A DNA stretch of 64,000 nt from CAWDVH01 sp963805705 (GCA_963805705.1 CAWDVH010000001.1:558001-622000), one strand, 5' to 3'. Shown: positions 51,990 through 60,930, counted from the first letter of the stretch. Program-made: numbers and translations. The notes: generated by a model from the letters alone, not told the origin.

Positions 51990-54220
51990 GGGCCGTCATC
52001 TGCCTCGCCCAGTTCGCGCCGGTCCGCGGCCAGGTTAGCGGCCGAGGCCAGGGTGTCGGGGTGGTCCTGGCCCAGGATCCGGCGGCGGCGGCCGAGGGTG
52101 TCCAGGTCCAGGTCACGGGCGGCCGGGAGCTCACCCAGTTCGCGCAGGTCCGCGGCCAGGTTAGCGGCCGAGGCCAGAGTATCGGGGTGGTCCTGGCCCA
52201 GGATCCGGCGGCGGCGGCCGAGGGTGTCCAGGTCCAGGTCACGGGCGGCCGGGAGCTCACCCAGTTCGCGCAGGTCCGCGGCCAGGTTAGCGGCCGAGGC
52301 CAGAGTATCGGGGTGGTCCTGGCCCAGGATCCGGCGGCGGCGGGCCAGGGTGTCCAGGTCCAGGTCACGGGCGGCCGGGAGCTCACCCAGCACGCGCAGG
52401 TCGTGGGCCAGGATAGTGGCGGAACGCAAGGTGCTGCGGTGGTCTTGGCCGAGGATGCGGTGGTGGCGGTCGAGGGTGTCCTGGTCCAGGTCGCGGGCGG
52501 CCTGCACGTCGCCCAGCTTGCGCAGGTTGATGGCCAGGTTGTGGGCGGAGTAGAGGGTGTCGGGGTGGTCCTGGCCCAGGACGCGGCGGCGGCGGGCCAG
52601 GGTGTCCTGGTTCAGGTCACGTGATTCGGCATAGCGGCCCATCTCCAGCAGCGTCCAGGCCAGGTAATGCGCGGCCGTCAGCGTGTGCTCGTGGTCCTCG
52701 CCAAGCCGGTCGTGCCACTGCTGGTGAGCACCGCTGACAAGATCATGGGCAGTTAGGGTATCGCCCCGCTCGATCAGGTACCAGCATGTGTGGCGGACCA
52801 GCTCGCGCAAGGCGGGGCTGTCGGTGGCGGCCAGATCGACGGCCAGCACATGCGGCGTGAGTCGCGCCCACCGGGGCCAGGTGACCGGATTAGGCGGGTC
52901 GCCGGGGTTGCTGGCCACCAGCAATGCCTCGGCGTGTTTACGGATGGCAGCGGCCTGGGCGGCGGTGAGCCGGTCGCGCAGAATGGCCTGGGTGAGCCGG
53001 TGCATCTGCAGCCCGCTCTGATCGATGCGGGCCAGCGACTGCCTCGTCAAATGGGCCAGGGTCTGCCTCCAGGCCAGCGGGTCCGCGGCGCGGGCCGCCA
53101 GTTCGCTCGGCAAGACGCTGACGGCGCCGGTGAACAGGCTCTCCGGGATCGGTTCGGGTGCCAAGAACGCGCACACGCTGGCCAGCTCAGCCGCAGCTGG
53201 GTCCTGGCGGGCGAGCCGGTCCGCAATCAGGCCGGTGGCGGCCGCCAGCGACCGAGGGTAGGACCCAGGTGCCCCCTGGGCCAGCAGCTGCCCGCCCCTG
53301 GTCCGCAGCAGCACCAGGAACTCCTCGGCTGTCATGCCGGTGTCCGCCATAAACCCCGCCGCCTGGGCGATAGCCAGTGGCAGGTCCCCGAGCTCGGCGG
53401 CGAGCCGGTCCGCGTCGGCTCCGGAGAGCACGGCGACCCGGGTATGCAAGATCGCCACCGACTCGGCCCGGGGCAGCACGTCCACCTCGACCAGCGCGGC
53501 GACCTCGTCCCAGCCCCGCTGCCGGGAGGTGATCAGCACATGCCCGCCGCCGCCAGGCAGCCAAGGTGCCACATCCGCGGGGTCCTCGGCGTTATCGAAC
53601 ACCAGCAGCCACCGGCCGCGGTGCCGCAGCTCGGCCAGCACCGCCGCCCGCACCGCCTCGATCCCGGCCCCCGGCTGCACGCATCCCAGCGCAAGGCCAA
53701 GGGCAGCGACCTGGTCCCCGATCAGCCCGCCCTGCTCGGCGTTGATCCACCAGGCCAGGCCGTAGGCCCCGGCGAACCGGTGCGCGTACTCGGCGGCCAG
53801 CTGGGTCTTGCCCACCCCACCCATCCCGTGCAGCGCCTGCACCACCGATTTATCCCCGGCCAGCAGCTGCTCGCGCACCTCAGCCAGCAGATCGTCCCGG
53901 CCGGTGAACCCCGGATTACGGGCGGGGACGTTCCACACCTGCGGTCTCGCCCCCCGCACGGCCCCCACCACCTCCGCGGCCGGGACTAGCCCGCGGGCCG
54001 CCGCCACGAACAACGCGCGCACCGGCTCGGCCAGGCCCAGCGCCCCGCCCAGCAACACAGCCGTGTCCTTGCGCGCAGTGCGGTTAATGCCCCGCTCCAG
54101 GTCACTGACCGACCGCGGGCTCAAGCCCGCCGCCTCCGCCAGCTCCTCCTGCGTCAGCCCGGCCTCGACCCGCAACTGCCGCAGCAACCCGGCAAACCCC
54201 CGGGCAGGCTGCTCCGCCAT
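51986..54220 (-). CDS. HTH-NB-ARC-TPR STAND regulator
   Basis: 744 residues from ATG 54220 (GGAGGGG upstream). In order: XRE HTH (about 8-60, LRQLRVEAGLTQEELAEAAGLSPRSVSDLERG), NB-ARC ATPase with P-loop GMGGVGKTQ at about 132-140, Walker B WLLVFDNAED, ITSRQRGW, DLPLAIAQAAGF (GLPL-type), winged-helix part, then five full 42-residue TPRs and a partial one at the C-terminus. STAND proteins of this kind act as switches that oligomerise on ligand binding, in regulation or in defence. Its stop overlaps the tandem-HTH gene. The last TPRs are almost identical at DNA level. Confidence 0.9.
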   Translation of the reverse strand: MAEQPARGFAGLLRQLRVEAGLTQEELAEAAGLSPRSVSDLERGINRTARKDTAVLLGGALGLAEPVRALFVAAARGLVPAAEVVGAVRGARPQVWNVPARNPGFTGRDDLLAEVREQLLAGDKSVVQALHGMGGVGKTQLAAEYAHRFAGAYGLAWWINAEQGGLIGDQVAALGLALGCVQPGAGIEAVRAAVLAELRHRGRWLLVFDNAEDPADVAPWLPGGGGHVLITSRQRGWDEVAALVEVDVLPRAESVAILHTRVAVLSGADADRLAAELGDLPLAIAQAAGFMADTGMTAEEFLVLLRTRGGQLLAQGAPGSYPRSLAAATGLIADRLARQDPAAAELASVCAFLAPEPIPESLFTGAVSVLPSELAARAADPLAWRQTLAHLTRQSLARIDQSGLQMHRLTQAILRDRLTAAQAAAIRKHAEALLVASNPGDPPNPVTWPRWARLTPHVLAVDLAATDSPALRELVRHTCWYLIERGDTLTAHDLVSGAHQQWHDRLGEDHEHTLTAAHYLAWTLLEMGRYAESRDLNQDTLARRRRVLGQDHPDTLYSAHNLAINLRKLGDVQAARDLDQDTLDRHHRILGQDHRSTLRSATILAHDLRVLGELPAARDLDLDTLARRRRILGQDHPDTLASAANLAADLRELGELPAARDLDLDTLGRRRRILGQDHPDTLASAANLAADLRELGELPAARDLDLDTLGRRRRILGQDHPDTLASAANLAADRRELGEADDGP
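52005..52382. repeat. Three near-identical 126-bp TPR-coding repeats
   Basis: CCCAGTTCGCG recurs at about 52007, 52133 and 52259, and the following units are almost identical over the full 126 bp, one 42-residue TPR each. Older, diverged units continue to about 52680. Recent expansion of the sensor region is implied. Confidence 0.88.
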
Positions 54221-54503
54221 GATCCCGGCATCCCCTCCGCAGGCTCTCATCCCGCTACACCCCAACCCGGCAGAGCACGGAAGAACCTACACCAACAGTA
54301 ACCAGGGCCGCCGGCCGCGCGATTCCCGGCGGTGCCCTGAGTGGCACGCCGATCCTGTGGGTCTCCTGTGGGCGGCCATGTGTGGTGATCGCCCTGGGTG
54401 GCCGACAGCATGGCACTAGACGGCGGGAACCTCTCGCTAGGTGACCGAGTCCCGGCAGCGCCCGACGGGCGCTCATCCGGACCAGCCAACCATTTGGGGA
54501 GAC

Positions 54504-56363
54504 ATGACTACATCAGCTGGCGCTGCCACTGCTGCGGATGAAGGGCCAGGCGCCGCCACTCTCGGTGACGCTGTGGTGGCACGGGCGGCTATCGTCATCG
54601 TCAGCCATGAATCTGGCACCCGGGAGATCCTCAGCCGGGAGCTGTCCAAGCGGTACAGCGGCGATTATGAGATCGTGGCCTGCGACCGGCCCGCCGAACT
54701 GGCGGCCAGGATGCGAGATCTGCGGGCCGCCGGCCTGCCGGTGGCGCTGGTCATCGGCGGGGTCGGCGGGCAGGACCGGGATGGCGTCGAGGTGCTGGCC
54801 GCGGTCCGCGCCATCGACCCGGCCGCCCTGCGGGTGGCCGCGGTGGGCTGGGGTGACTGGGAATCGGTGCGGTCGGTTTTCGACGCGGTCACCCTGGGCA
54901 CGGTCGACCACTGGGTGAACCGTCCGGTGCGGGCCCCGGCCGAGGAGTTCCACCGCTCGATCACCGAGTTCCTCCGGGAGTGGAGCATCCAGCGCGGCGG
55001 CGGCTTTGAGCCGGTGCAGGTGATCGGCGAGCGGTGGTCCGCGCGGTCGCAGGAGCTGCGTGACCTGTTCGCCCGCCACCGGGTCCCGGCCGGCTTTTAT
55101 GACGCCGCCTCCGGGCCCGGCGGGCAGATGCTGCGCGACCTGGGCCTGGAGCCGACGGAGCTGCCGGTTGTCGTGCTCCGGTTCGCCGCTCAGCAGTCAA
55201 CCCTGGTCAACCCCTCCAACCTGGAGATCGCCGACGCCTTCGGCGTCATGACGCCGATCTCGCCCGGGGAGGTCTTCGATGTCGCGGTGGTCGGCGCGGG
55301 CCCGGCCGGGCTCGCCGCCGCGGTCGGCGCGTCTTCAGAAGGGCTGCGGACCGTGGTGGTCGAGCATGAGGCCGTCGGCGGCCAGGCGGGGACCAGCTCG
55401 ATGATCCGTAACTACCCCGGCTTCTCCCAGGGCATCAGGGGCGCCCTGCTGGCGCAGGAGGCCTGGCAGCAGGCCTGGACCTTCGGCACCACGTTCGTGT
55501 ACATGCGCCAGGCCCAGGGCCTGACGAGGAACGACGGTCACTACCGGCTGCGGCTGTCCGACGGCCGCACGCTGACCGCGCGCGCGGTGATCATCGCGAC
55601 CGGCGCTGCCTACCGGCGGCTGTGCATCCCGGCCCTGGAGGACCTGCAGGGACGGGGAGTCTTCTACGGCGCCGCGACCAGCGAGGCACCGGCCATGCGC
55701 GGGCGGAACGTATTCGTCGCTGGCGGCGGTAACTCCGCCGGGCAGGCCGCACTGCACCTGGCCAAATGGGCCCGCCAGGTGACCATCCTGGTGCGCGCGC
55801 CATCGCTGGCCGCCGGCATGTCCGACTACCTCATCCGCCAGATCGGCGCCACCCCGAACGTAGACGTCTGCTACCACGTCCAGGTGGCCGGCGGCAGCGG
55901 CACCAGCCATCTGCACTCGCTGGTACTGCAAGACACGGACTCCGGGGCCCGGCGGACCGTCCCCGCGGACGCCTTGTTCGTCCTCATCGGCGCCCAGCCG
56001 CGGACCCAATGGCTCGGCGAGGCCGTCGCCCGCGACCGGTGGGGGTTCATCCGCACCGGCCCTGAGCTGCCCGCCGGCACCCACGCCGACTGGGCCGCCG
56101 GCCGCCCGCCGCTGCCGCTAGAGACCAGCCTGCCCGGCGTGTTCGCCGCCGGTGACGTGCGCCGCGGATCGGTCAAGCGGGTCGCCTCTGCAGTCGGCGA
56201 AGGCGCCGCCACCATCCCCCTGGTACACCGTTACCTGGCACGAGCCGCCGCGAGCCGGTACCCCGTGTACCGGCCAGCACGCCCGAGACCAGAGCCCAGC
56301 CAGCGGCCCGGTAAGCGTGCCCATGCCTACCGGGCACAGCGTGATCGCCAACCGACAGGTTAG
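54504..56363 (+). CDS. Receiver-like / thioredoxin-like / thioredoxin-reductase-like fusion
   Basis: 619 residues from ATG 54504 (GGGGAGAC upstream). Residues about 28-150 form a receiver-like domain (IVIVSHESGTREILSRELSKRYSG..., VALVIGGVGGQDRDGVEVLAAVRAIDP) that keeps the overall pattern but has no clear phospho-acceptor Asp context. A thioredoxin-like piece lies at about 165-245. From about 258 it is an FAD/NAD(P) reductase of the TrxR type: VAVVGAGPAGLAAAVGAS, NVFVAGGGNSAGQAA (NADPH site), GVFAAGDVR. The TrxR CxxC is replaced by ATSEA (about 391-395), so dithiol exchange is not expected. Followed after 10 bp by the CBS protein, probably co-transcribed. Confidence 0.87.
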   Translation: MTTSAGAATAADEGPGAATLGDAVVARAAIVIVSHESGTREILSRELSKRYSGDYEIVACDRPAELAARMRDLRAAGLPVALVIGGVGGQDRDGVEVLAAVRAIDPAALRVAAVGWGDWESVRSVFDAVTLGTVDHWVNRPVRAPAEEFHRSITEFLREWSIQRGGGFEPVQVIGERWSARSQELRDLFARHRVPAGFYDAASGPGGQMLRDLGLEPTELPVVVLRFAAQQSTLVNPSNLEIADAFGVMTPISPGEVFDVAVVGAGPAGLAAAVGASSEGLRTVVVEHEAVGGQAGTSSMIRNYPGFSQGIRGALLAQEAWQQAWTFGTTFVYMRQAQGLTRNDGHYRLRLSDGRTLTARAVIIATGAAYRRLCIPALEDLQGRGVFYGAATSEAPAMRGRNVFVAGGGNSAGQAALHLAKWARQVTILVRAPSLAAGMSDYLIRQIGATPNVDVCYHVQVAGGSGTSHLHSLVLQDTDSGARRTVPADALFVLIGAQPRTQWLGEAVARDRWGFIRTGPELPAGTHADWAAGRPPLPLETSLPGVFAAGDVRRGSVKRVASAVGEGAATIPLVHRYLARAAASRYPVYRPARPRPEPSQRPGKRAHAYRAQRDRQPTG

Positions 56364-56373
56364 GAGACCGGAA

Positions 56374-56820
56374 ATGAAGCAGATCATTACAGGCGCCTCC
56401 GCGCAGAAATCGCCATTTGATACGCCAGCGGCCGAGGCCACCGTCGCCGACGTCATGCGCCCGTCGCTGACGACGGTCGGCCAGTACGACCACGTAGCTG
56501 CGGCCGCGTATCTGATGAAGCACGCAGGCACCACAGCCCTGATCGTCGCCGACGCGCAGACCGGTCAGCCGGCCGGCATCATCACCGAGGCCGACGTTGC
56601 CCGCGCCGTCGCCGACGGGCAGAACGCCAACGACGTCCGGGTCCATGCCGTGATGACCACTCGCCCGGCCATCACTACCACCACCAGCATCAGCGACGCG
56701 GCCACGATCATGACGGCCAGGCATTACCGTCACCTGCCGGTTACCGGCGGCGCCGGCCTCCTCGGAGTAGTCGACATCACCGACGTGTGCCAGGCATTGA
56801 TCGGCGCCGAACAGGAATGA
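56374..56820 (+). CDS. CBS-domain pair protein
   Basis: 148 residues from ATG 56374. Two CBS motifs: ATVADVMRPSLTTVGQYDHVAAAAYLMKHAGTTALIVADAQTGQPAGIITEADVARAV and VHAVMTTRPAITTTTSISDAATIMTARHYRHLPVTGGAGLLGVVDITDVCQALI. CBS pairs bind adenine nucleotides and regulate partners. It begins 10 bp after the reductase-like fusion, so energy-state control of that protein is a plausible inference. Converges on the HxlR gene 60 bp away. Confidence 0.87.
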   Translation: MKQIITGASAQKSPFDTPAAEATVADVMRPSLTTVGQYDHVAAAAYLMKHAGTTALIVADAQTGQPAGIITEADVARAVADGQNANDVRVHAVMTTRPAITTTTSISDAATIMTARHYRHLPVTGGAGLLGVVDITDVCQALIGAEQE

Positions 56821-56880
56821 CCGGAACCCGGTCGCAGGCTCGGGTAGAGCAGCACGGCCAGCCTTCCGCACTCATCACCG

Positions 56881-57300
56881 CTAGCCAGCCGTCCGCTGGT
56901 CTTCCGGTGCGCGTTGGAGTTCGGCAACGTCGCGCGCGCCGCTGCTGTTCTCGAAGGCGAGGATGCGTGCTCCGGTCTTGTCGCACCAGTACAGGCCCCA
57001 GGTGCACAGGGCTTGGAGCAGTTCGTCCAGCCGGGCCCGTTCGCCGTCCTGGATGTCGTATACGACCTTTGGCGGTACCTGATCGAAGACGGTGCGGGTC
57101 ACCAGCCCGTCGGCTTCGAGCTCGCGTAGCTGCTGGGTCAGCATCTTCTGGGTGATGGCCGGGATGAGGCGGCGCAGCTCACCGGTCCGGCGTGGCTGCT
57201 GCAGCAGGTAAAAGAGCATGACGAGCTTCCACTTGCCGCCAACTATGCTGACCGGGGCATCGACGGGGCATCCGTAGACGGGTCGAGCTGGCGGGGGCAT
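56881..57300 (-). CDS. HxlR-family transcriptional regulator
   Basis: 139 residues. YGCPVDAPVSIVGGKWKLVMLFYLLQQPRRTGELRRLIPAITQKMLTQQLRELEADGLVTRTVFDQVPPKVVYDIQDGE is a typical HxlR winged helix with the N-terminal Cys (Cys11) used for redox or electrophile sensing in this family. Divergent from the MBL-fold hydrolase with 58 bp between starts, so it most likely controls that gene. A GTAC-centred sequence (AGTGCGTACTACT, about 57325) lies in the gap and may be its site. Confidence 0.9.
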   Translation of the reverse strand: MPPPARPVYGCPVDAPVSIVGGKWKLVMLFYLLQQPRRTGELRRLIPAITQKMLTQQLRELEADGLVTRTVFDQVPPKVVYDIQDGERARLDELLQALCTWGLYWCDKTGARILAFENSSGARDVAELQRAPEDQRTAG

Positions 57301-57358
57301 GACGGTCTCCTGGGCACCAGAAAGTGCGTACTACTGGTGATGGGTTGTTGCTGATTCT

Positions 57359-58186
57359 ATGAACCCCATGACACCACGAGTAGAGCGGATCGAGGGCACG
57401 GTGATGGCCGTGAACTCCTACCTGATTCACGCTCCGGGCGGGATCATCGTTGTCGATGGCCAGCTCACGATCGCCGACGCCGACGCGGTGCGCGGTGCGA
57501 TCGACCGCAGCGGACAGAAGCCCGCTGCCGTGGTGATCACCCACCCTCATCCCGATCACTACGCCGGCGCCGGGCGCATCGTTTCGCCCGAGGTCCCGAT
57601 CGTGGCCACGGCGGAGGTGGCGCGGGTCATCAGCCGGGATGACCAGCTCAAGGACACCATCGTCGGGCCGATGATGGGGAACCAGTGGCCGGCCCGCCGC
57701 CGGTTCCCTGACCAGCTGGTCGAGCCAGACAGCACGGTCAGCGTGGCCGGCGCGGAACTCACCGTGCGGGCGGCCGGGCCGGGCGAGTCGCACGCGGACT
57801 CGATCTGGTCCATCGGGGATTCCTGGTTCACCGGGGACATCGTCTGCCCGGATGTGGACGCGTATCTGGCCGACGGTCACTACAGCACGTGGCTGGACAG
57901 CCTCGCCCGGCTGAGCCATGATGCTCCCGCTGATGCCATCTTCTATCCGGGTCACGGTGCTCCGACCAGCCGCACCGGCATCGCCGCGCAGCGCGCCTAC
58001 ATCGAGACGTTCGTCGAGGCCGTGGGGGGCAGCCTCAGCCTCGACCCCGAGCAGCAGAACAGCCAGGTGCTGGCCGCGATGGCCCCGCTGTTGACCGACC
58101 GGCGCCTGCGGTTTCTCATGGAGCTCAGCATCGCGCCCGTTGCCGCCGCTCTACGCGGCTCCGGCCAGGCCGCCTCCCGGTCATGA
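57359..58186 (+). CDS. MBL-fold metallo-hydrolase
   Basis: 275 residues from ATG 57359. Metal motif THPHPDH (His62, His64, Asp66, His67), GESHADS (third-site His), TGDIV (bridging Asp) and YPGHGAP (last His): a complete dinuclear beta-lactamase-fold site. Resembles hydroxyacylglutathione hydrolase/quorum-lactonase-like enzymes; substrate not defined. Its stop is followed 62 bp later by the alpha/beta hydrolase, likely in one transcript. Probably induced through the divergent HxlR regulator. Confidence 0.9.
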   Translation: MNPMTPRVERIEGTVMAVNSYLIHAPGGIIVVDGQLTIADADAVRGAIDRSGQKPAAVVITHPHPDHYAGAGRIVSPEVPIVATAEVARVISRDDQLKDTIVGPMMGNQWPARRRFPDQLVEPDSTVSVAGAELTVRAAGPGESHADSIWSIGDSWFTGDIVCPDVDAYLADGHYSTWLDSLARLSHDAPADAIFYPGHGAPTSRTGIAAQRAYIETFVEAVGGSLSLDPEQQNSQVLAAMAPLLTDRRLRFLMELSIAPVAAALRGSGQAASRS

Positions 58187-58248
58187 CCAGGATCATTGCG
58201 GGCGCCCGCCGCCGGGGAGGGATACATCGGAATGAAAGGGAGCTGAAC

Positions 58249-59166
58249 ATGACCGCAGCCGGCCACGACACGACGCTGCTTGAGTTCGCCGTACGCGGCC
58301 AGCGCATCGCGGGCATCCTGCGCACACCACGAGCCAGGGACACGGCCCAGTATCCGGGAATCGTGCTGACCGGCCCGTTCACCGGCGTCAAGGAGCAAGT
58401 CGTCTCCGTCTATGCCCGCCGGCTCGCCGATGCCGGGCTGGCGGCGCTGGTGTTTGATCACCGGAACTTCGGCGCCAGCGAGGGCCAGCCCCGCCAGCAT
58501 GAGGATGCGGCCGGCAAACTCGATGACCTGCGCGGCGCCACGAGTGCCCTGGCCGCTCAGCCCGCCATCGACGCCGGCCGGCTGGGCTGCGTCGGGGTGT
58601 GCCTGGGCGGCGGCTACGCCCTGCGGCACAGCGCCTTCGACCCGCGGATCGGCGCCGTCGCATTCGTGGCCGCGGCCTTCAACGACCCGCGCGGCATGCG
58701 CCAGGGCATGGGCGCCGAGAGCTACCGCGATCTGCTGCGGGCCTTCGCCGCGACCGAGCAGCGTCAGTTCGGCACCGGCGAGATCGAGTACCTCCCGGCG
58801 GTCGACCGTGACGGCGGGGAGGCGGCCATGCCCGGCCGCGAGCCGTGGGAGTACTACGGCACCGAGCGCTCAGCCGCTACTACCTGGGCGAACCGAGTCA
58901 CCCGCCTGTCCGTCCGCGAACTGCTGACCTTTGACGCCGCGATGGGCGCGGAGTTCCTGGCCGGCATTCCAGCCTTGTTCATCCACGGCCGCCGGGACGA
59001 CTTCTGCTCACCGCAGGACGCCTACCGCACCTATGAGCGGGCGCAGTCGGCCGACAAGGAATTCCTGTGGCTGGACACGGCCAACCACATAGATCTGTAC
59101 GACCGTCCGGAGTTCGTCGATGCCGCCGTGACACGCCTGGCTCAGTGGCTCACCGAGCGCCTTTGA
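58249..59166 (+). CDS. Alpha/beta hydrolase, dienelactone-hydrolase-like
   Basis: 305 residues from ATG 58249 with AAAGGGAG upstream. Nucleophile elbow GVCLGGGYA (Cys118 in place of Ser, as in dienelactone hydrolases), catalytic Asp in HGRRDDF, catalytic His in TANHIDLYD near the C-terminus. LTGPFTGVKEQVVSVYARRLADAGLAALVFDHRNFGAS is the oxyanion/strand-3 region of the family. Follows the MBL hydrolase and likely shares its regulation. Substrate unknown. Confidence 0.87.
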   Translation: MTAAGHDTTLLEFAVRGQRIAGILRTPRARDTAQYPGIVLTGPFTGVKEQVVSVYARRLADAGLAALVFDHRNFGASEGQPRQHEDAAGKLDDLRGATSALAAQPAIDAGRLGCVGVCLGGGYALRHSAFDPRIGAVAFVAAAFNDPRGMRQGMGAESYRDLLRAFAATEQRQFGTGEIEYLPAVDRDGGEAAMPGREPWEYYGTERSAATTWANRVTRLSVRELLTFDAAMGAEFLAGIPALFIHGRRDDFCSPQDAYRTYERAQSADKEFLWLDTANHIDLYDRPEFVDAAVTRLAQWLTERL

Positions 59167-59239
59167 GAAGGCTCCGGTCGTCCGTGACGTGCCCGACGCG
59201 ACGTCCAGTTCGGTCGTCCTGTTGACTTTTCCGTTGGGG

Positions 59240-59551
59240 TCAGCTGATTGAGTAGCGGCCATGCGACTCGCTCGATGCGGGCGAGTCCAGCGGGCGGGTG
59301 CGCCAGGGCGGGAACAGGCCGACGAGCAAAGCTGCCTGGTCTTCGGGGGCGGCGCTGGTGGCACGGATCAGCGCTGCGGCCTCGCTAATCTCCCTGGACA
59401 GCCGGTCGAGAATCTTGGCCATGGGCTCGGCCTGGCCGGCGCGTACGGGCAGCCGTTCGGCGATCCCGACCAGGTCGGTGAGGACTCCGCCCACGGTCGC
59501 GACTGCTTCGACTTCGATATCGCCGCTGGGGCGTACGCGTTCGTCTGTCAT
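59240..59551 (-). CDS. Hypothetical small protein
   Basis: 103 residues from ATG 59551, preceded by GGAGG at nine bases. Mostly helical in appearance (AEPMAKILDRLSREISEAAALIRATS), with no membrane segment or known motif. Divergent from the short GntR-type gene, with about 135 bp between starts, so it may be under that regulator's control. No function proposed. Confidence 0.55.
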   Translation of the reverse strand: MTDERVRPSGDIEVEAVATVGGVLTDLVGIAERLPVRAGQAEPMAKILDRLSREISEAAALIRATSAAPEDQAALLVGLFPPWRTRPLDSPASSESHGRYSIS

Positions 59552-59636
59552 GAGGCCGGACCTCCGTAGGTGATCAAGGGCCCGTACTGACGTGTACACC
59601 GAGTACGGTCCCGCTTGCTGTGTGGTGATAATGATA

Positions 59637-59656
59637 GAAGCTTCCAGAAGCTTGTG
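59637..59656. promoter_or_regulatory. Direct repeat AGAAGCTT-N2 in the GntR promoter
   Basis: AGAAGCTTCC and AGAAGCTTGT are consecutive 10-bp repeats; the first contains the palindrome GAAGCTTC. A TATATA stretch follows at 59663-59668, about 18 bp before GTG 59686. Likely binding site for the GntR protein itself. Confidence 0.5.
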
Positions 59657-59685
59657 GAAGGCTATATAGCGTTTATGCTGGTCAT

Positions 59686-59970
59686 GTGACCTCTACGTTG
59701 GTCTTCATGACCGTTGTGCCGCCGTTCAGCCTGGATCCGCTGCGGCTCACCTACGTTCAGGTCGCCGAGCACATCGCCGCACGCATCGAGGCGGGAGAAC
59801 TGGCAGGCGGCCAGCGGATGATTCCTGAACGCGATGTGGCCATCGAATACGGGGTCGCGTACAACACGGTCCGCAAGTCCATGGAGCTGCTGCGCGACCG
59901 CGGCCTGATCGTGACGATGCACGGCCGCGGCACCTACGTGGTGCCGGAGGATCAGCGCCCGAAGACATGA
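59686..59970 (+). CDS. Short GntR-type winged-helix regulator
   Basis: 94 residues from GTG 59686 (ATG 59707 possible). Only the DNA-binding domain is present: DPLRLTYVQVAEHIAARIEAGELAGGQRMIPERDVAIEYGVAYNTVRKSMELLRDRGLIVTMHGRGTYVVP. The usual FadR, UTRA or aminotransferase sensor domain is missing. Such mini-GntR proteins (YtrA-like or conjugative-element KorSA-like) exist, often near mobile elements. The gene stands 175 bp before tRNA-Lys. Confidence 0.8.
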   Translation: MTSTLVFMTVVPPFSLDPLRLTYVQVAEHIAARIEAGELAGGQRMIPERDVAIEYGVAYNTVRKSMELLRDRGLIVTMHGRGTYVVPEDQRPKT

Positions 59971-60145
59971 GAGTGCCCCGCCAGCCGTAGCCAGCGAGGT
60001 GTTCAGGGCCGACGGATCGTCAACGGGCGACTGTCGAGTGACGCGCCTGGTCGCCTTCCCCCAGTTTGGGGCGGTAGGACCGGTAGGCTCATGCCACGAC
60101 CTTGACATGGCAGCAAGAAGCCACAGGTCAGCGGGTTATCACATC

Positions 60146-60217
60146 GGGGCGTTAGCTCAATGGTAGAGCAGCGGACTTTTAATCCGTGGGTTCCGGGTTC
60201 GAGCCCCGGACGCCCCA
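60146..60217 (+). tRNA. tRNA-Lys (TTT)
   Basis: Acceptor GGGGCGT/ACGCCCC, anticodon loop CTTTTAA (anticodon TTT), T-loop TTCGAGC and discriminator A. CCA is not encoded. Stands alone between the mini-GntR gene and a membrane protein gene. Confidence 0.95.
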
Positions 60218-60252
60218 CTCGCAGAAACAAACTTCAGGTCACCTGAGCCCGA

Positions 60253-60930
60253 TTAGCGGCGGGCCTCGCCGTCTTCCTCGAAGTCCTTCATCTGCGACGT
60301 CAGCGGCCGCAGCGCCTCCGACCGAATCACCGCGACGGTGAATACCAGCGCCGTCGCCGCGACTGCGAGATACGTCGCATCGGCGATGAACCAGATGCCA
60401 GGCCGCAGCGGAGAGCCGCCTGCAGAGGCGGGGCTAGCCACCGGGGCGGGACTGGCCACCGGGGCGGGACTGGTCACCGGGGCGGGGACGGACACCGGGG
60501 CGGGGACGGACACCGGGGCTTGGCTGGCCACCGGGGCTGGCGTGTGGGCACCGAGGGCACCCAGCCAGCTGAGCACGCCAAGGCCGAGCGCGACGGCCAG
60601 AATCGATATCGCGGTCTGTACTACCTGACGCGCATGGTCCGTGAGGCCGCCGGTGAACGCTACCAGGATGACCGACAGTACCGGCAGCGCGACGATGCCC
60701 AGAGCGACGAATTGCGGCGCCACAACCGATGCCCGGATCGCGAAGGTCGTTACCGGGAATGGACTGGGAACCGGGGCACCGGGCAGGCCAAACAGCTCCC
60801 AGACGCTGATGAGCACCCAGACGGCCGTAAGAACGAGGAGCGTCCAGGCGATCGGCTCGCGGACCCGGCGCACACTGTCCCATGCCTGCGCAGTTTCTGA
60901 CGGCGCGTCTTCGCCTAGCTGATCACTCAT
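60253..60930 (-). CDS. Membrane protein with Pro/Ala/Val repeat loop
   Basis: 225 residues from ATG 60930. Hydrophobic segments at about 28-50, 65-90, 103-125 and 175-195. Between the third and fourth lies a repetitive loop of APVSVP and SPAPVA units (about 130-168), probably outside the membrane. A short acidic C-terminal tail follows. No family recognised. The repeat DNA (about 60430-60540) consists of 12- to 18-bp GGGGCGGGA units, so length may vary. Its 3' end is 35 bp from tRNA-Lys. Confidence 0.65.
   Translation of the reverse strand: MSDQLGEDAPSETAQAWDSVRRVREPIAWTLLVLTAVWVLISVWELFGLPGAPVPSPFPVTTFAIRASVVAPQFVALGIVALPVLSVILVAFTGGLTDHARQVVQTAISILAVALGLGVLSWLGALGAHTPAPVASQAPVSVPAPVSVPAPVTSPAPVASPAPVASPASAGGSPLRPGIWFIADATYLAVAATALVFTVAVIRSEALRPLTSQMKDFEEDGEARR

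Noticed and set aside
52005..52680. CRISPR-like repeats
   Set aside because: The 126-bp units each code for one TPR in frame.
60003..60230. Leftward frame beginning FLRVGRPGLEPGTHGLK
   Set aside because: This is the well-known false protein produced by reading across a tRNA gene on the other strand.
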